A stretch of DNA of 64,000 bases, taken from Cyanoderma ruficeps (taxonomy: Eukaryota; Chordata; Aves; Passeriformes; Timaliidae). Below are positions 25,251 through 37,532 of the stretch, piece by piece (the first letter of the stretch is position 1; every line of letters starts with the position of its first letter). Below the pieces are notes generated by a model. That model was not told the origin of the DNA and made no database searches. It was given only the letters and a program-made list of their open reading frames with translations. Made by a program: the position numbers and the translations under genes. The DNA lies in contig VZDJ01000101.1 in the NCBI GenBank assembly GCA_008694505.1, positions 1,503,957-1,567,956 of the forward strand, read 5' to 3'.

Positions 25251-28200
25251 AAAAATATTAATGGGATATTAAAATATTAATCCTGTGCTATCAAGTCCTC
25301 TGCTTTTATGCAGTAGGGAATTTGCCATTTTCCTGTATCTATTATTCAAGGTATTAAACTCACCAGGAAACTGGAGCTGGTCTTAGAGATACTGCAACAG
25401 ATATTGCCCTCTAAAGCCTTGAGAAAGAAAAGTATCCCAGGTAAGGTAGAAGATTATAATAGCTGTTCTGCTGACTGCTATCCTTTCAGCTGACACACAG
25501 GAAAACAGACCAAATCCCAAAAACAGTGGTACATAGTGGTACCAGCCCCACATCTCCTGTTACCCCATCAAAATTGGCTGACACCAATGTTAACACCTTA
25601 AACAGGTGCTACACATAACCCTACTTTCTCTGTTGATCACTGGCTGGTACCCATTCATGTGGACAGGACAGATACATTTTCCCTAACACTGCATAACTGT
25701 CTTTGTGCAGCTTTATCAGGGATAATACTGACTCAGCAGTTCCACTTGTAGGTCTGCTCAGACTGCCAGAACTCAGATGAGGGATATGTAAATTTCAAAT
25801 GCTCTAACTCACAGTGAAATCTCTTTCTTCATAAATAACACTGATTTCTACTCTGCGCTTTTCCCTGCCGCTGCTTCCACAGACAGCACAGAACAAGCTG
25901 TGTGACAGTGATTGGAAACCCTGACATAAACAGCAGGATTGTTATCTGTCCTTCAACAGATGGGAGCACTGCCAGCAGGAGCCTATTTAAGCCTATTAAA
26001 CAGGCAAGGTCATTTCACTCCTGTCAAAGTTTTGTTTTCAAATTTCTCTGTAAAAAGAAGTTTTATTCATTTCTATTATCATTCTCCTGATGTTTTCATT
26101 CACTGATGGAACTTCTCCAAAGAAAGGAGGAAACGTGGCAATTTTCATTTTAGTCCCTTAGCTACCTATATTACTTCTACCTTATCAACAAATATGTATT
26201 ACTTTGCACAGTCATGTGTTAATCTCTATAGCAGCCAGCACGGGAGGTTATGTAGTCATCGTTAGCACTCTGCAGATACGTGCTTTCCATTATACTCTAC
26301 TCAGAAAGCTTTTCTCCCTGGGGGGGGGCTTCTAATGTGATATTTAGCTTGAATCCTAATGCAGCTAAGCTCCATCAAAACCATGCATATGGACTCAAGG
26401 GTAACTGTAAATAATGCAAAAATAGATCAATACTAATCTTGACTTGTTTGTGTGTAATTCTCACAGTGCTCTTATGACTCCAGCCACATCCTGTGCCATA
26501 GATTCTGACCGGCTGCTTGTTCCCAAGTTGTGGCAGGCACTTCAGGAGTATGCAACATCAGCACTGCTCTTACAGATCATATGTGAAATGTAAGGAGAAT
26601 TGCATTATCTCTCTCTTTATAAATATAAGGATATATAGCATATAGTGTCTGGAATATATTCTTTTCTAAAGAAGAATTAAGTTAAAGATGCAAAATAAAT
26701 AACTTCAGTGTCGCTCACTACTGTGGGACTTAACTTTCTGATCCTATTGTGTTGGATGATTGTGTTTTATTTATCCAGCTTTTCAAGAATAAACAGAAAA
26801 CAACTATGATTTATTCTAAATCTTAAAAGAAGCGAAGTGTTTTTCTATATTGTACCTGTTATGTCAGTAGATTATATTTATGCATATGTATTCTATGCTA
26901 GAAAAAAGTCAGCCATTCACAATCATTTATTGAAAAACGATTTGAATCCAACTATTTGTTGGACCCCATTGTATAATAAACATTTAGCTCTTAAAGTGTG
27001 TATTTTTATTTTAAAGCTAGAGTGCCATGAACAAACATCTAATTATCTTCTTAAGGTGTTCAATTTGGAAATAATTCTGAATTATACATTTTCCTGGACA
27101 AAGAACTGCCTTCTCTCTTTTTCTTCCATTCTGTTTATCTGTTGTGGTTTTTCTTGTTTCATTTTTCTATTCACCAGCTCCTTTTAGCAATACCAAGCAA
27201 AAAGCTGCTTTCTCAAGCATCAGAAGAGCATTATGTTGAGGAAATTAGCTCCTTGCAGGGTTCTAGAGGTAGATTTCGCTCATTAGAAAGTAGCAGACAG
27301 ATTGCTGACGAAGGTTCTAATAAGCAACATTAAAGCATTAATACCATGAGCTCAGGGTTTTGTACAACATAGTAAACCGTATGCTGCAGAACTTGGGATC
27401 TCTTTCCAGCTGTCAACTGACAGTATCCCTGGGTTCCTGCTAATTGGCAACACACCAAGGCAAACAAGTCAGCTAATTCCAGAACAGTGAACTGATTAAC
27501 TTCGGGGGTATATGCATATTTATAAAGAGAGCGTTGCTTTTGTCTCAATAATCAAAACTAGGTTTAGTTTTCAATTTTAAAAGCTGTGGACTGCAAAAGT
27601 ACTAATGGCACAAACAACCCAACCCAGGACTAATTCTTTCAAGTAAATGTTTGAAAACTGTATTGATTTCAAAAATAGAGAATGTCTATGTATGTAGAAA
27701 ACTGGGATTAATCAGTCATTGTGTCATTCCTGTCTACTCATAAAAGCATCACAATTATCTTTCTACTGTAAGATAAAGACATTTTACAACAATATAACAT
27801 TTTCTCTACTTTAATGCTGAACAATTAGATTAAAATAGACTAGTTTTCACTTTTTACCTCTTAAAATTCTTATAATCAGAGAGCCATAAAATGAGAAAAT
27901 AATGTCTTTTTAGATCTACAACAGCATAAAGTATTTACTTTGATTCTTTTCAGTGTAAATATGAATGTTTGGGTCAGCAGGTGCCACTCTCCACTGCCAT
28001 GTACACTGGACAGTCTCTTGGCTCCACAATCAAACCTAATGTTTGCAGGGTACAAGATCCTATAGAGCAGTCAGGAAAGCAGTTCTACTCTATGACCAGA
28101 ATTTTGTGATTTGGTGAAGAAATAAAACTAAAGAAATCAAAGAGCTGGGAAAGGAAAGAACATTGATAGGTATGCTGCAGAATGATGGTATTAGAAAGTG

Positions 28201-29801
28201 TAGATGGTGAAGACAAATAATAAAGCAACTTCTGATTATATTTGTCTCTCATGCATGCCTGATCTCCTTACAAATCAGAGTGTTCATCTAAGGATGGACC
28301 CAGGTTAGGGTTACCTTTTTAGTGACCATGCTGAAAGCAACTGTGGTCTCTTTTCAATATGACAGCAGCACAAAGAGTTCTGCAAGTAGAAGCTGAAACC
28401 CCATGTCTGATTAATAGCAACAACGTCTTCCATTTTAAAGCAGAAATAGGTGTCCTGTATTTGTACTTCTGGTTCCATCACTTCTGTATTCATGGTTTCA
28501 GTGTGGCTCAATTGGAAGAGAGAGCTGGAAAATGTTCCAGTAGTGTACCTTGCTGTCCTGAAGAGGGGATCTGTGATTTTAAACTCCCTGAAGATGGGAG
28601 CACAAATCAGTAGAACACATCCATGGTCTAAAAGTAGAATTATTGTGCTGATACATGGTCAACTATCACTATTTTTTCTTATTTTTGAGAAAAAGAAAAA
28701 AATCCAATCCTATTTTCCCCTCAAAGATGTACAATAGTTTTTTACTCTATAGTTTGTCCTGTGTTTTTTGGTCAGCTTCTCTATACATTTAATGCTGTGA
28801 CTTATCAATTTAAAATTAATCACTTTGACCATAACTAAGTTCAAAGAGCCTAAGAGATAAGGGATATTGTTTTGCTGTAGAACTGAAAATCTTATTCTAG
28901 TACTACCTCTCCACGACCTCTTTTATAATTTAAAGCAAGCCCACACTAGCAAACAAACCTTCTGCACCAAATCCTAGTTACTGTGAGTTTCCAAACAACT
29001 TATTTTTTAACAGGTTTTCTTACTGGTAAAAGGCTATACCTGGCAATTATTTTTTAAGTGATTTGTATTTCTCCTTTTGCTTACCGAACTAGTCTTAATT
29101 TTATGTGAAATTCTCTTCCTGGAGGTCATTGTGTCCATTCTGAACACTGTCCACACTCATTAAATTGAACCATTGTATAGCACAGAATGCTGTTATGGCT
29201 GCAGGCAGGAGCAGGAATCCTAAAAGATATGTATTCAAATATTAAAAAATTATATGCAATATTTTCTGTTTCCTGAATGAGTAAATCAACAGAGGAAAGG
29301 GTTATGCTTATATAAAGTATCTCAGCTTGAGTGTGACAACATTAATTATCCACTGTAACATGCTGATTTATAATTATGAAATCAGTAATTTAATTGCAGT
29401 AATGCAGTAAAAACATTCCTGCCAGTGTCATTATCTGAGTGCCAGTGCTTGATGCTTTCAAACTCAGTTAAGCTGTCAGAAATTATTACTCAGTTAAATG
29501 CATATACCTGCAAAACTGATAACAATTTAACAAAAATGTTCAAAAAGGTGCTACTACATGACTGATGAAGGTAGTATCTACACATTTCAAAGAAACCAGC
29601 CAAGCTCATTGCCAGTCATCAAACAGCTCTCAGTGTTGATAGAAACAGCATTTATACTCCTTGGGAAGAGAAGCTGCCACCGAATCTCACAATTGATACT
29701 TGGATCACTGATTATGTCATTCTGAGTGTCAGAGTTTAACTCTTGGGTGCAACTGCATTCTGTGTGTTTGTAGGTTTGTGATGGGTGGCACAAACTACAG
29801 A

Positions 29802-30101
29802 TTAATGCACCCATCCAAAGTTGAGAGTGGCCACTTTGAATGAAGCACAGATGAGCAGTAGAAGAGCTGGGATCAGGTAAGCCAGTCCACTGTACTCGAG
29901 GTACTTTGTGTTAAAGAGCCTGGGAACTAGTTTTACTCCTACTAGTCCTTTCACTCCTGAACTAGAGATCATAGCCAGAACAGCAGGCAGTTCTTCAATC
30001 TTGTAGACTTGGGTGAAGGGCCTGATCTTCACAGAGGGAGTCACATAAAGGAAATATATCATAATAACCTTAACAGGACAGTGATCTGCATGAATGATGC
30101 T
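29802..30101 (-). other. Unassigned open frame, candidate terminal exon or gene fragment
   Basis: On the minus strand the frame is open for 99 codons and ends in TAA at 29802. Its upstream limit is a TGA at 30105-30107, which lies inside a good 3' splice-site-like sequence (TTCTTCTTTTGACAG). The first exon base would be 30101, so the open frame starts right where such an exon would. An internal ATG at 30060-30062 gives an 86-residue version. The predicted peptide is basic in the middle, with a hydrophobic stretch at about residues 58-75 of the 86 (S-G-L-A-Y-L-I-P-A-L-L-L-L-I-C-A-S-F) that could be a membrane helix. Third codon positions look richer in G/C than the surrounding DNA. I do not recognise a family. 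It may be a last coding exon, a pseudogene piece, or chance: several frames of 100 or more codons are expected in this window. Confidence 0.25.
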
Positions 30102-30866
30102 CTGTCAAAAGAAGAATCTAACTTAAAAACTGAGTACAGCAGGTGGTAGAAAGCAGAAAAGAGAATAAAAAAACAGTGCTGTAGTCAGTAAATCATTGTA
30201 CAATGGTTTCTTAGCCTTGCTCTACATGACATATTGTGCCTGTGTAACTATTTCTGTGATGGAAGGGATTCCTTCTACTGAAATTGTTTTACATCTCCAG
30301 CTGCTAATGGGTCTCAAGTACTACCACTCTATGCAGTTCATTAAACCCTATGGGAATAAGCCTGAATAAGCTAGATATAACTGATGACATAACAACATGA
30401 GCTGCTGAAATATTTAGGCATAATTTTCAATTATTGCATACCGGACTTTTTTGGCTTCCTAGCACAGTTGAAATGCTGCAACTGCTGAGTGTGAACGAGA
30501 CCATTTTCTCAGATCATTTTAGAAGAGTGTCAGTTCCTTAGAGAATATGTCATTTTGATATAAATAAAAGTATTCTACTAAAAGCTGCTAAGCTAAAGAT
30601 AGATGCAAGTATAACCAAGAAAAATATAGTATTACCAAGAGTATGGCCTATGAGGATTCCTGAAGGCAAATAAAGAACTTCACATTAAAAGTATCACGCA
30701 GTCAGATGCGTGTATATGGAGTAGGATTCAACTCATATTAACAAAGTGTTAAACAACTTCAATGGGAATCCCTCTGCAGCCAGTGGAGACACACATTTCC
30801 ATGGGGTGATCCATCCATTCCCAAGGTAGTGTTGTACAATGTCCTTGTGTTTTCTATCACAAAGGG

Positions 30867-30911
30867 CTTTCTACTTGCAGTTCTACAGCCTTTCACTTGC
30901 AGTTCAGTTCT
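30867..30911. repeat. Imperfect two-copy tandem duplication, about 22-bp unit
   Basis: CTTTCTACTTGCAGTTCTAC is followed by CCTTTCACTTGCAGTTCAGT. The shared core ACTTGCAGTTC recurs at 22-bp spacing. Confidence 0.65.
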
Positions 30912-31865
30912 CTCATTGAAGTCACAACAGAAATGTTTTTGCATTTTCTTATGACAATATCTTCTTGTTCTTGGAGGAACGACCACTACTATTGTGAGAG
31001 TCACCCTTCTTCCATCCTTTCCCAACATTATGGCTACTCAGTGGACCAAATGGCATGCATACAGACAGCTTAACTGTTTTGCAGCACCTGCTCCCAAAAT
31101 GTGCTTCCATCAGCACTTAACATCATTATGCCCATAAAATCCGACAGCTTGAGTGTGCCTTGAAGACATCCATACAGGTACTACTGAAGTTTGTGTGCAC
31201 ATGTGCTGGTAGAACACCTGATGCTGATGGAAGCAGGACCTGAGGGTGCTCAGCTGTGCATCTTGTCACTTCTCCCCTCCTTGATGGCCACCAGGGAAAC
31301 TTCTCATTTTCTCTTTCTTCTCTCTCCTGTTTTTATCTTTGCCAAAAAGCTTCTTTGACTGCCCATATATGTCACCGGCTATGGAGCCTGCTGATAAATC
31401 TCTGTGCATCTAAATCTGTCCCCTTTGTGCCAGAATAGGTGACTGATATCTTTTAAACACCTAATTTTCTGACAGCTGGAGTTAGGTCAAACAAATCCTA
31501 CCCTCAGGCAGTGCTAAGATGGAGGAAGCTGGCAGAAGCCCTTTCTGCACATCTGACTTTTAAATACTTAGCTTATGTGCAGAGTCCTCAAGACTGTGAG
31601 CAATGCACAGTAGCAATTGGATTACATCTTATGCTGGCAGAATAACTTAATTGTTCATGCTCAATCTTTCCAATATTTCCCACAGCTTCTGTTCAAAAGT
31701 AAGTCTCAGCCTCCCAAGCACTTTCAAGTATGTGTTAACATTAATAAAACATAATAACAGAAGGATGGGAACTGTGAGAAGTAAACTCTCTAGTTTACTT
31801 GAGTTATTCTAGTTTACTAGCTCTCTTGTAACTCAAGACTCACAAGTTGCTTTGATCAATATAAA

Positions 31866-31895
31866 GGTAATTTTATACCTGGTAATTTTATAAAT
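31866..31895. repeat. Two-copy tandem duplication, 15-bp unit
   Basis: GGTAATTTTATACCT is followed directly by GGTAATTTTATAAAT. The first twelve bases are identical. Confidence 0.8.
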
Positions 31896-34751
31896 AAGTG
31901 GGACATGAAAAAGAAATAAATACAAAAAAAAATAAAAACTAAGCTATTATTTATACAATTGAACAAAACAGGATATTCAAGAGAATATGGAATACTTAAT
32001 TCAATTTCTTTGGGTATTTTTATTATCAATTGTCATCACTAAGAAGTTTCACAATGAGACCATCATCCCAATTTTTAATCGCTTTAAATACAGATTCGTG
32101 AAGCATCACACAATTACCTTTTATTTTCCATTTTCTCCCACGAGAATGATAGAAAAAGAGCTGTTTTTAAAATAGCATGCTACAATACACAACAGCCAAG
32201 TATTTATAAAATATTAACTGTTAGTGAGACTCCTCAGAATAGTGAATTGTTACCCATTGTGCAATGAAAATAAGGCAAATTCAAAGCAGTCACTGCTGTA
32301 AAGATACCCACCATAGTAGAGAGTACAGATTGTAATGAAAAAATTGCATCTTTAAAATAATAAGAAAGAAATCTGAAATGCAAAAAAGTTCCAGTTTAGG
32401 TACACAAAACACAAAAGTCTTCTGTTAAGGCATTCTGAGAGAGGCCTGACCCGCCAGCCTTCCAAACCAGGCAGACAGTAAGTGAGACACAGCAGAGCAA
32501 ATTAGGAACACACAGACATAGTTATGCAGTTTCTGGAGCAGAGCTGATTCATATTCAGCCTAAGAGAAGCCGAGGGAAAAAAACTAGCCTGGCAGAAGTA
32601 GCCTTTTAAAACATTTGCTTACTCATTTTTCTATTAGATGTAATCCATAATTGAACATTAAGTAGTTTGTGCGAGACAACTCAATGTTGAGAGTGCTCAT
32701 AACTTTTTGTGAGTGTCCTAATGTGCTTTTCTTAAATAACTAGGTTCCAGGAGTTATTTTTTTCTTAATTGTGGAGTTATGATTGTTAGGCATATTTCTG
32801 ACCTCAATAGCTGTGCTAAATTTTTAAAATATTATCAGACAATATAAAAACAGAAGGCAAATAAAAGCAAGTGCAAGCATTTTGATTTATTTTTTACACC
32901 GTGATTTTTGAACAACAAAGATTGATCACATACTCTTATGTTTTGCTGAACTTGAGTTGATATCTGGCGTAAAGCAGAGAAGAAAACAGGAGGGAATAGG
33001 CAGCAAGAAGGATTTAAGGCTTGAAAAATAAGGGTTTTCTGGAATTGGGACTTGGTCTGTCTTTTGTACAAGCTAATTTAGATTCTACATAGCTAAAACA
33101 CAACTCAGCGACATATTAATTTATTCAAGTTGTTCAAAAGTAATTAGTGAACAAGTTGAGAAATAAAATTAATCAATGTTACAATATAGCATGCGTCTGG
33201 GAAAAAAGCTACAAAGTATATAAAGAAAAAGTAGCCTTCATTTATATTAAAGAAAACTCACCTCACATAAATAGTAAATGTCAGTTAAAGCCAAGGGAAA
33301 TATGTACCATGTTCAAGAGTATTAAAACTGACATAACATGAATGATCGTCAAAAATTGATGGTATCTGGCAATGTTAAGAAATATTAAATAGGCAAGAGA
33401 TTTTTTATACTGTTTTACCATTTTTGACAGTTTCTATACATAGAAAGAAGGTTCATTTATAGTTGTAAAAATGCAACCTTTTCAGTTTTGTTTCATATTC
33501 TTTGAGACACTTGAGAAGCTATGAAAAGATAATTTGAGCTCAAATAAAGGCTTTTGTAATTGCTGTCAGCTTGGCCAAATACTGTTTTGAGCAATATGGA
33601 CAAAAAAATTTGACAGTATACTTAGTTCAACACGAAATTAATAGAGCCAACTGAAAGCAAAAGCTGCTTCTTACAAGAGGAGAGAAAGTGAAGGAACCTG
33701 CTATTTCCACACATTTTTTTTTCATCTTTCTCTCCTGTTAAGGACTAAAATCCATTCATTATGATCTACAAGTTTAATTTGCATTAATGGGTGCCTCCAG
33801 GAATTAGCCTGTGCCTGAAATACCAGTTTTTTAAAAGAAGAAGTCTTTGACACTGAGCCAGTCATTGACTTGGGGTTATGTAAACACAGAATTTGCAAGT
33901 TGTATTCTTCCATGTATATTTGAAAAAAAAAGGTTGATTGTCACTGCCTGTTTTGGCCAAGTGACACAGTTTTTGTTTCCCAAAACCAATCCTGCTTTAT
34001 TTCACCATCCTCCATCTTCCCCTCACATGTTAATTTCTATTCTACAAGATGAATGGCACACAGGATGGAATAGTGGCACCAAAATTCCAATGCTGTGTCT
34101 TAAATTAGTTTATATTATTTTTTTTTGACTGTTAGGACCAACACTGCCTTAGTATTTATGGAAGATAATGATACATCTATTTGAAAAAAGAACCTGTACC
34201 TACATAAAAGAGGACTGGAACCAAAAAGTAAAAAAATCCCACACTTTGCCTCCCTTGTGGAAGATGGAAATTTTGGAAGACTATAAAAAAATTAAAATAT
34301 TATATTAACCAAAGAAACTTTTAGCAAGAGAGAGATGTTTGGAAGATGTTGCTGTATTGTCTGAAGCTGCACACAAACTTCAAACCAGAAATTCTCAAGA
34401 AGATGGACTATGAATATACACACTGGAATGAGAAAAAAGACATTGAAATCCATAAGGCCATTCAGAGCCATTGCTTCTGCTGTCAGAATGAATGATTTTT
34501 CCTTTCTTCTCTAAGGGCTGGTTGCTAACACTGTACAGTGCCAGAGGCTTCCATCAATGTGATGAAAAAAGAAGCTATTCCTAGACCCAAAATTTACTTT
34601 GCCCCATTCAGAGTTGTATCTACAAGATCATGTTCTTCAAATTAAATGTGTTCTGATAAATTTTACATTATAATATTTTTTTCCAAAACACTACAGTCTG
34701 AACACCAACAACCCTTGAAAGGAAAGCAAATACAATCGCATCATTTTGAAA

Positions 34752-34774
34752 ACACGCGCACACACACACACACA
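34752..34774. repeat. (AC)n microsatellite
   Basis: An AC dinucleotide repeat with one GCGC interruption near its left end. It is simple sequence. Confidence 0.9.
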
Positions 34775-35466
34775 TAAAAAACACTCACAAAAACCACAGT
34801 CAATGAAGAGGTAAAGAAAAAGGTAAAATCAAAGCTGCAAGAGTTGTAAGAATGTGAACAGAGCACCTTACATCAAAGGAATATTTGTGTAGTGTTCTGC
34901 TCCACTCAGATACATGAGCTAAGACCTATGGGTCACATCCTCTGGGACAGAGATGTGGTTGAGTCTCTAAGGCAGGATGCAGAGGGCATCTGGCCCCACA
35001 TCTCCCTGTGCCATTCCAGGGCAGCTGTACCACTCCTGCTACACAGTCCTGAACAGAGCCATAGAGACATCTCAGCTCACCTGGAGCTGATGAATCTCAG
35101 CAGTTTTTGCTGAAAAAGAGCAGCTCAGTCTGCACTTTCCTTTGTGGTTCTTCCATCCATTTTTGCCTGTCTGGAACCTAAAATAATATCCACTGAAATA
35201 TCCAATTTTACTCATGTTTAAGCCTTTGCTATCTGTGTGACTAAATAGGACTGACTAAAAACTAGAGAGTTTTATTTGGAACAACACCTCTCTCATTTTG
35301 CAGCAAGGACGCACCACTGAAAACATCTTTTGTAATTTCAATTTCTCCCAAATTCCTGCCAGGAGGCCAGAACAAGGAAGTACCACCACAAATCACCACT
35401 GCACCTTGCATTTACATCACAAGAAGACATAAAAATATTCCTCCAGAAAACATACCAGTGCACACA

Positions 35467-35568
35467 ATAGTGTATAAATAAATAAACAAAGAAACAAACA
35501 AAACCAAACATTATAAATAAAACCATTATAAATAAATAAACATTAGAAATAAACACTATAAATAAACA
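35467..35568. repeat. AAATAAA-rich low-complexity stretch
   Basis: About 100 bp are built from imperfect ATAAATAA, ACAAA and ATTATAAATAA units. The pattern ATTATAAATAAA recurs several times, which suggests local slippage or duplication. Confidence 0.8.
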
Positions 35569-37335
35569 ATGCTAACATTATTTATTTTTTGCTCAGCAAA
35601 ATGACCTCTCTTACCCTAAAGAAGGTACTCAGAAACTGCAGTAAAATTGGCAGACAGTCTTGAGGAGAGGTGGCATAGTTGGGGTCTCTAAACTAAATTA
35701 ATTTTTCCCCAGGTTTAATTAATAAATACAGTTTGTATGGCAAGACAGGAGACAAAAAAAAGTGCTTTCAACATCACCTGTCTTAGAGAGAGGTATGAAT
35801 TCTGAGGCAATGTGCTCTAATGGGCTCTGCTTTACATGAGTCTCTTCAGTTATATAATGACAGCCTTTAGTTATCTGACTCACGTCCTACCTCTCAGTGT
35901 TAGGTATGAATCAAAGCCATCCCTGGTCAGAACGAATTATCCTTTGTCACTGCAACACCATCTGATGGAACAAGAATTATGTAAACTCTCAGAGCTTTCG
36001 TTTCAGGCAGTTCTGTTTTTTTTTCTCTCAGTGGCAAAAAAAAAAAATCTTTAAAAGTTGAAAGCAGAATTAATTATGAATTTACTTGTTCATGTAGAAT
36101 AATCTGTCTTTAAAATAGCTCAGCATTGAAATTGCCTCAAAGGCAGAAACATCTGCTGTAGAGCAGAAGCACATACACCCTGGCTAAAAACAGAAACCTG
36201 AGATTTTACTGTTGATCAGCTTTGCCATTGCTTGTACTTAACATTGGTGCCTAATTGCACTGCAAGCACTATAGAAGTTTAATGATTACTCTGAGTGGCA
36301 CCTAAAACACAATATGCAGGTAGGATGGGTATGTGAAAGCAGAAAACCAATGTCAAAATGCATTCACGTAAAATGATACAGTCCTAGGAAACCTGCTTCT
36401 TCAGCACAAAAAGCTCATGCATACATAGATCTCAGAAGGATTGTATTCAAGAAACAGATGGAAGTTTGCATATTTTTCAAAATGAAAAGTGAAGCAAAAG
36501 AAAATAGCCTGCAGAGAGCTAGACAGTCCAGATCGCTCACCAGTAGCTTACCATTCAGGGACTAGGAGGGCAGGGAAGGAAAAAAAACAACAGTCAGAAA
36601 ATTTGCTCACCACAACAGACTGTAATATTTGACACTGGGATTATTCATTTTCCTTTACAAGGAGGAAAGAATGTTCATTGTACTGGGGTGAGAGACACTA
36701 GCTGTGCAACTGAACAGCGCTTGCAGTAATGACTAATCAGCTAAAAGGAGCCTGCAGCAGGGAGTGAGCGTGTTAGGCAGCCTCTTGCCTGGAAACAGCA
36801 GCTGGGCTGATTTTGAGAGAGTACAACTTTAGTAGAGCCTTTCATACCAATAGGAAAATGCATAGAAGCAGGTAAACACACAAATACACCACCTATGACC
36901 ATTCCTTACTACTTGGAGGTCAGTGGGTGCAGAGGTCAAACTGCAGATCTCCAGGAAGCTTTGAAGCTCTGCCTGTGCACTGCTCTGAGCCAGCAGCTCC
37001 CAGTTTTGTTTTCACCATGAATGGAGCAGTGGGGACATGCTGTCCTCACAGAGTCCCCTCCTCTTCACGGTTCCCAGCCCTGCAGACAGTAACACAGGGC
37101 AAAGGCAGGCTCACCAGGAAACAGTTCTTGTGTTGGACAGACTCCCTGGAAATTCATTGCTGTTTGCTGTTCTAACCTCCCGCAAAAACATACCTGTTAG
37201 AAGCCCTGTTCTTATAGCTTTCAGCACATGTGCACAGGTGTGTTATAAACAGCTCCTGATTATCTGGGATAGTTTCTGAAGAGCCCCAGAAAATGGAAAA
37301 AAACCATGGAGAACACAGAAGATGTGTATTGTAAG

Positions 37336-37351
37336 TATATATATATATATA
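37336..37351. repeat. (TA)8 microsatellite
   Basis: Eight TA dinucleotides lie about 110 bp to the left of the palindrome at 37460-37532. Confidence 0.9.
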
Positions 37352-37459
37352 AAAAGCAGGTGAGAAAACAGCAATACAGTAAAATCAAGGGAAACGTAAA
37401 AAACACAGTTTTGACTGTGCACCATGGATATCCTAAGTGATGTGAAAATGGCTAGTGAT

Positions 37460-37532
37460 GTTAACTGTACCACAGGTGACATGATGCTCTGTATTGTGTA
37501 CAAAGCATCATGTTACCTGTGGTACAGTTAAT
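37460..37532 (+). repeat. 73-bp near-perfect palindrome (hairpin), candidate MITE or hairpin RNA
   Basis: The left arm (37461-37494) begins TTAACTGTACCACAGG. The right arm (37498-37531) is its reverse complement over 34 positions, and the loop is only 3 bases (TGT). As plus-strand RNA the stem has two G-U wobbles (one near 37478 and one at the loop) and a single true mismatch (C-A, 37489 with 37503). Read from the minus strand, the wobbles become C-A mismatches. The outer ends read TA-ACTGTACC and GGTACAGT-TA, so the core is bounded by TA on both sides, as a TA target-site duplication would be. Small palindromic elements of this size and boundary type are known among Tc1/mariner-derived MITEs, for example human MADE1. 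No transposase or second copy was noticed in the window. Alternatives are a microRNA-like precursor or a template-switch inversion. The structure itself is certain and its identity is open. Confidence 0.9.
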
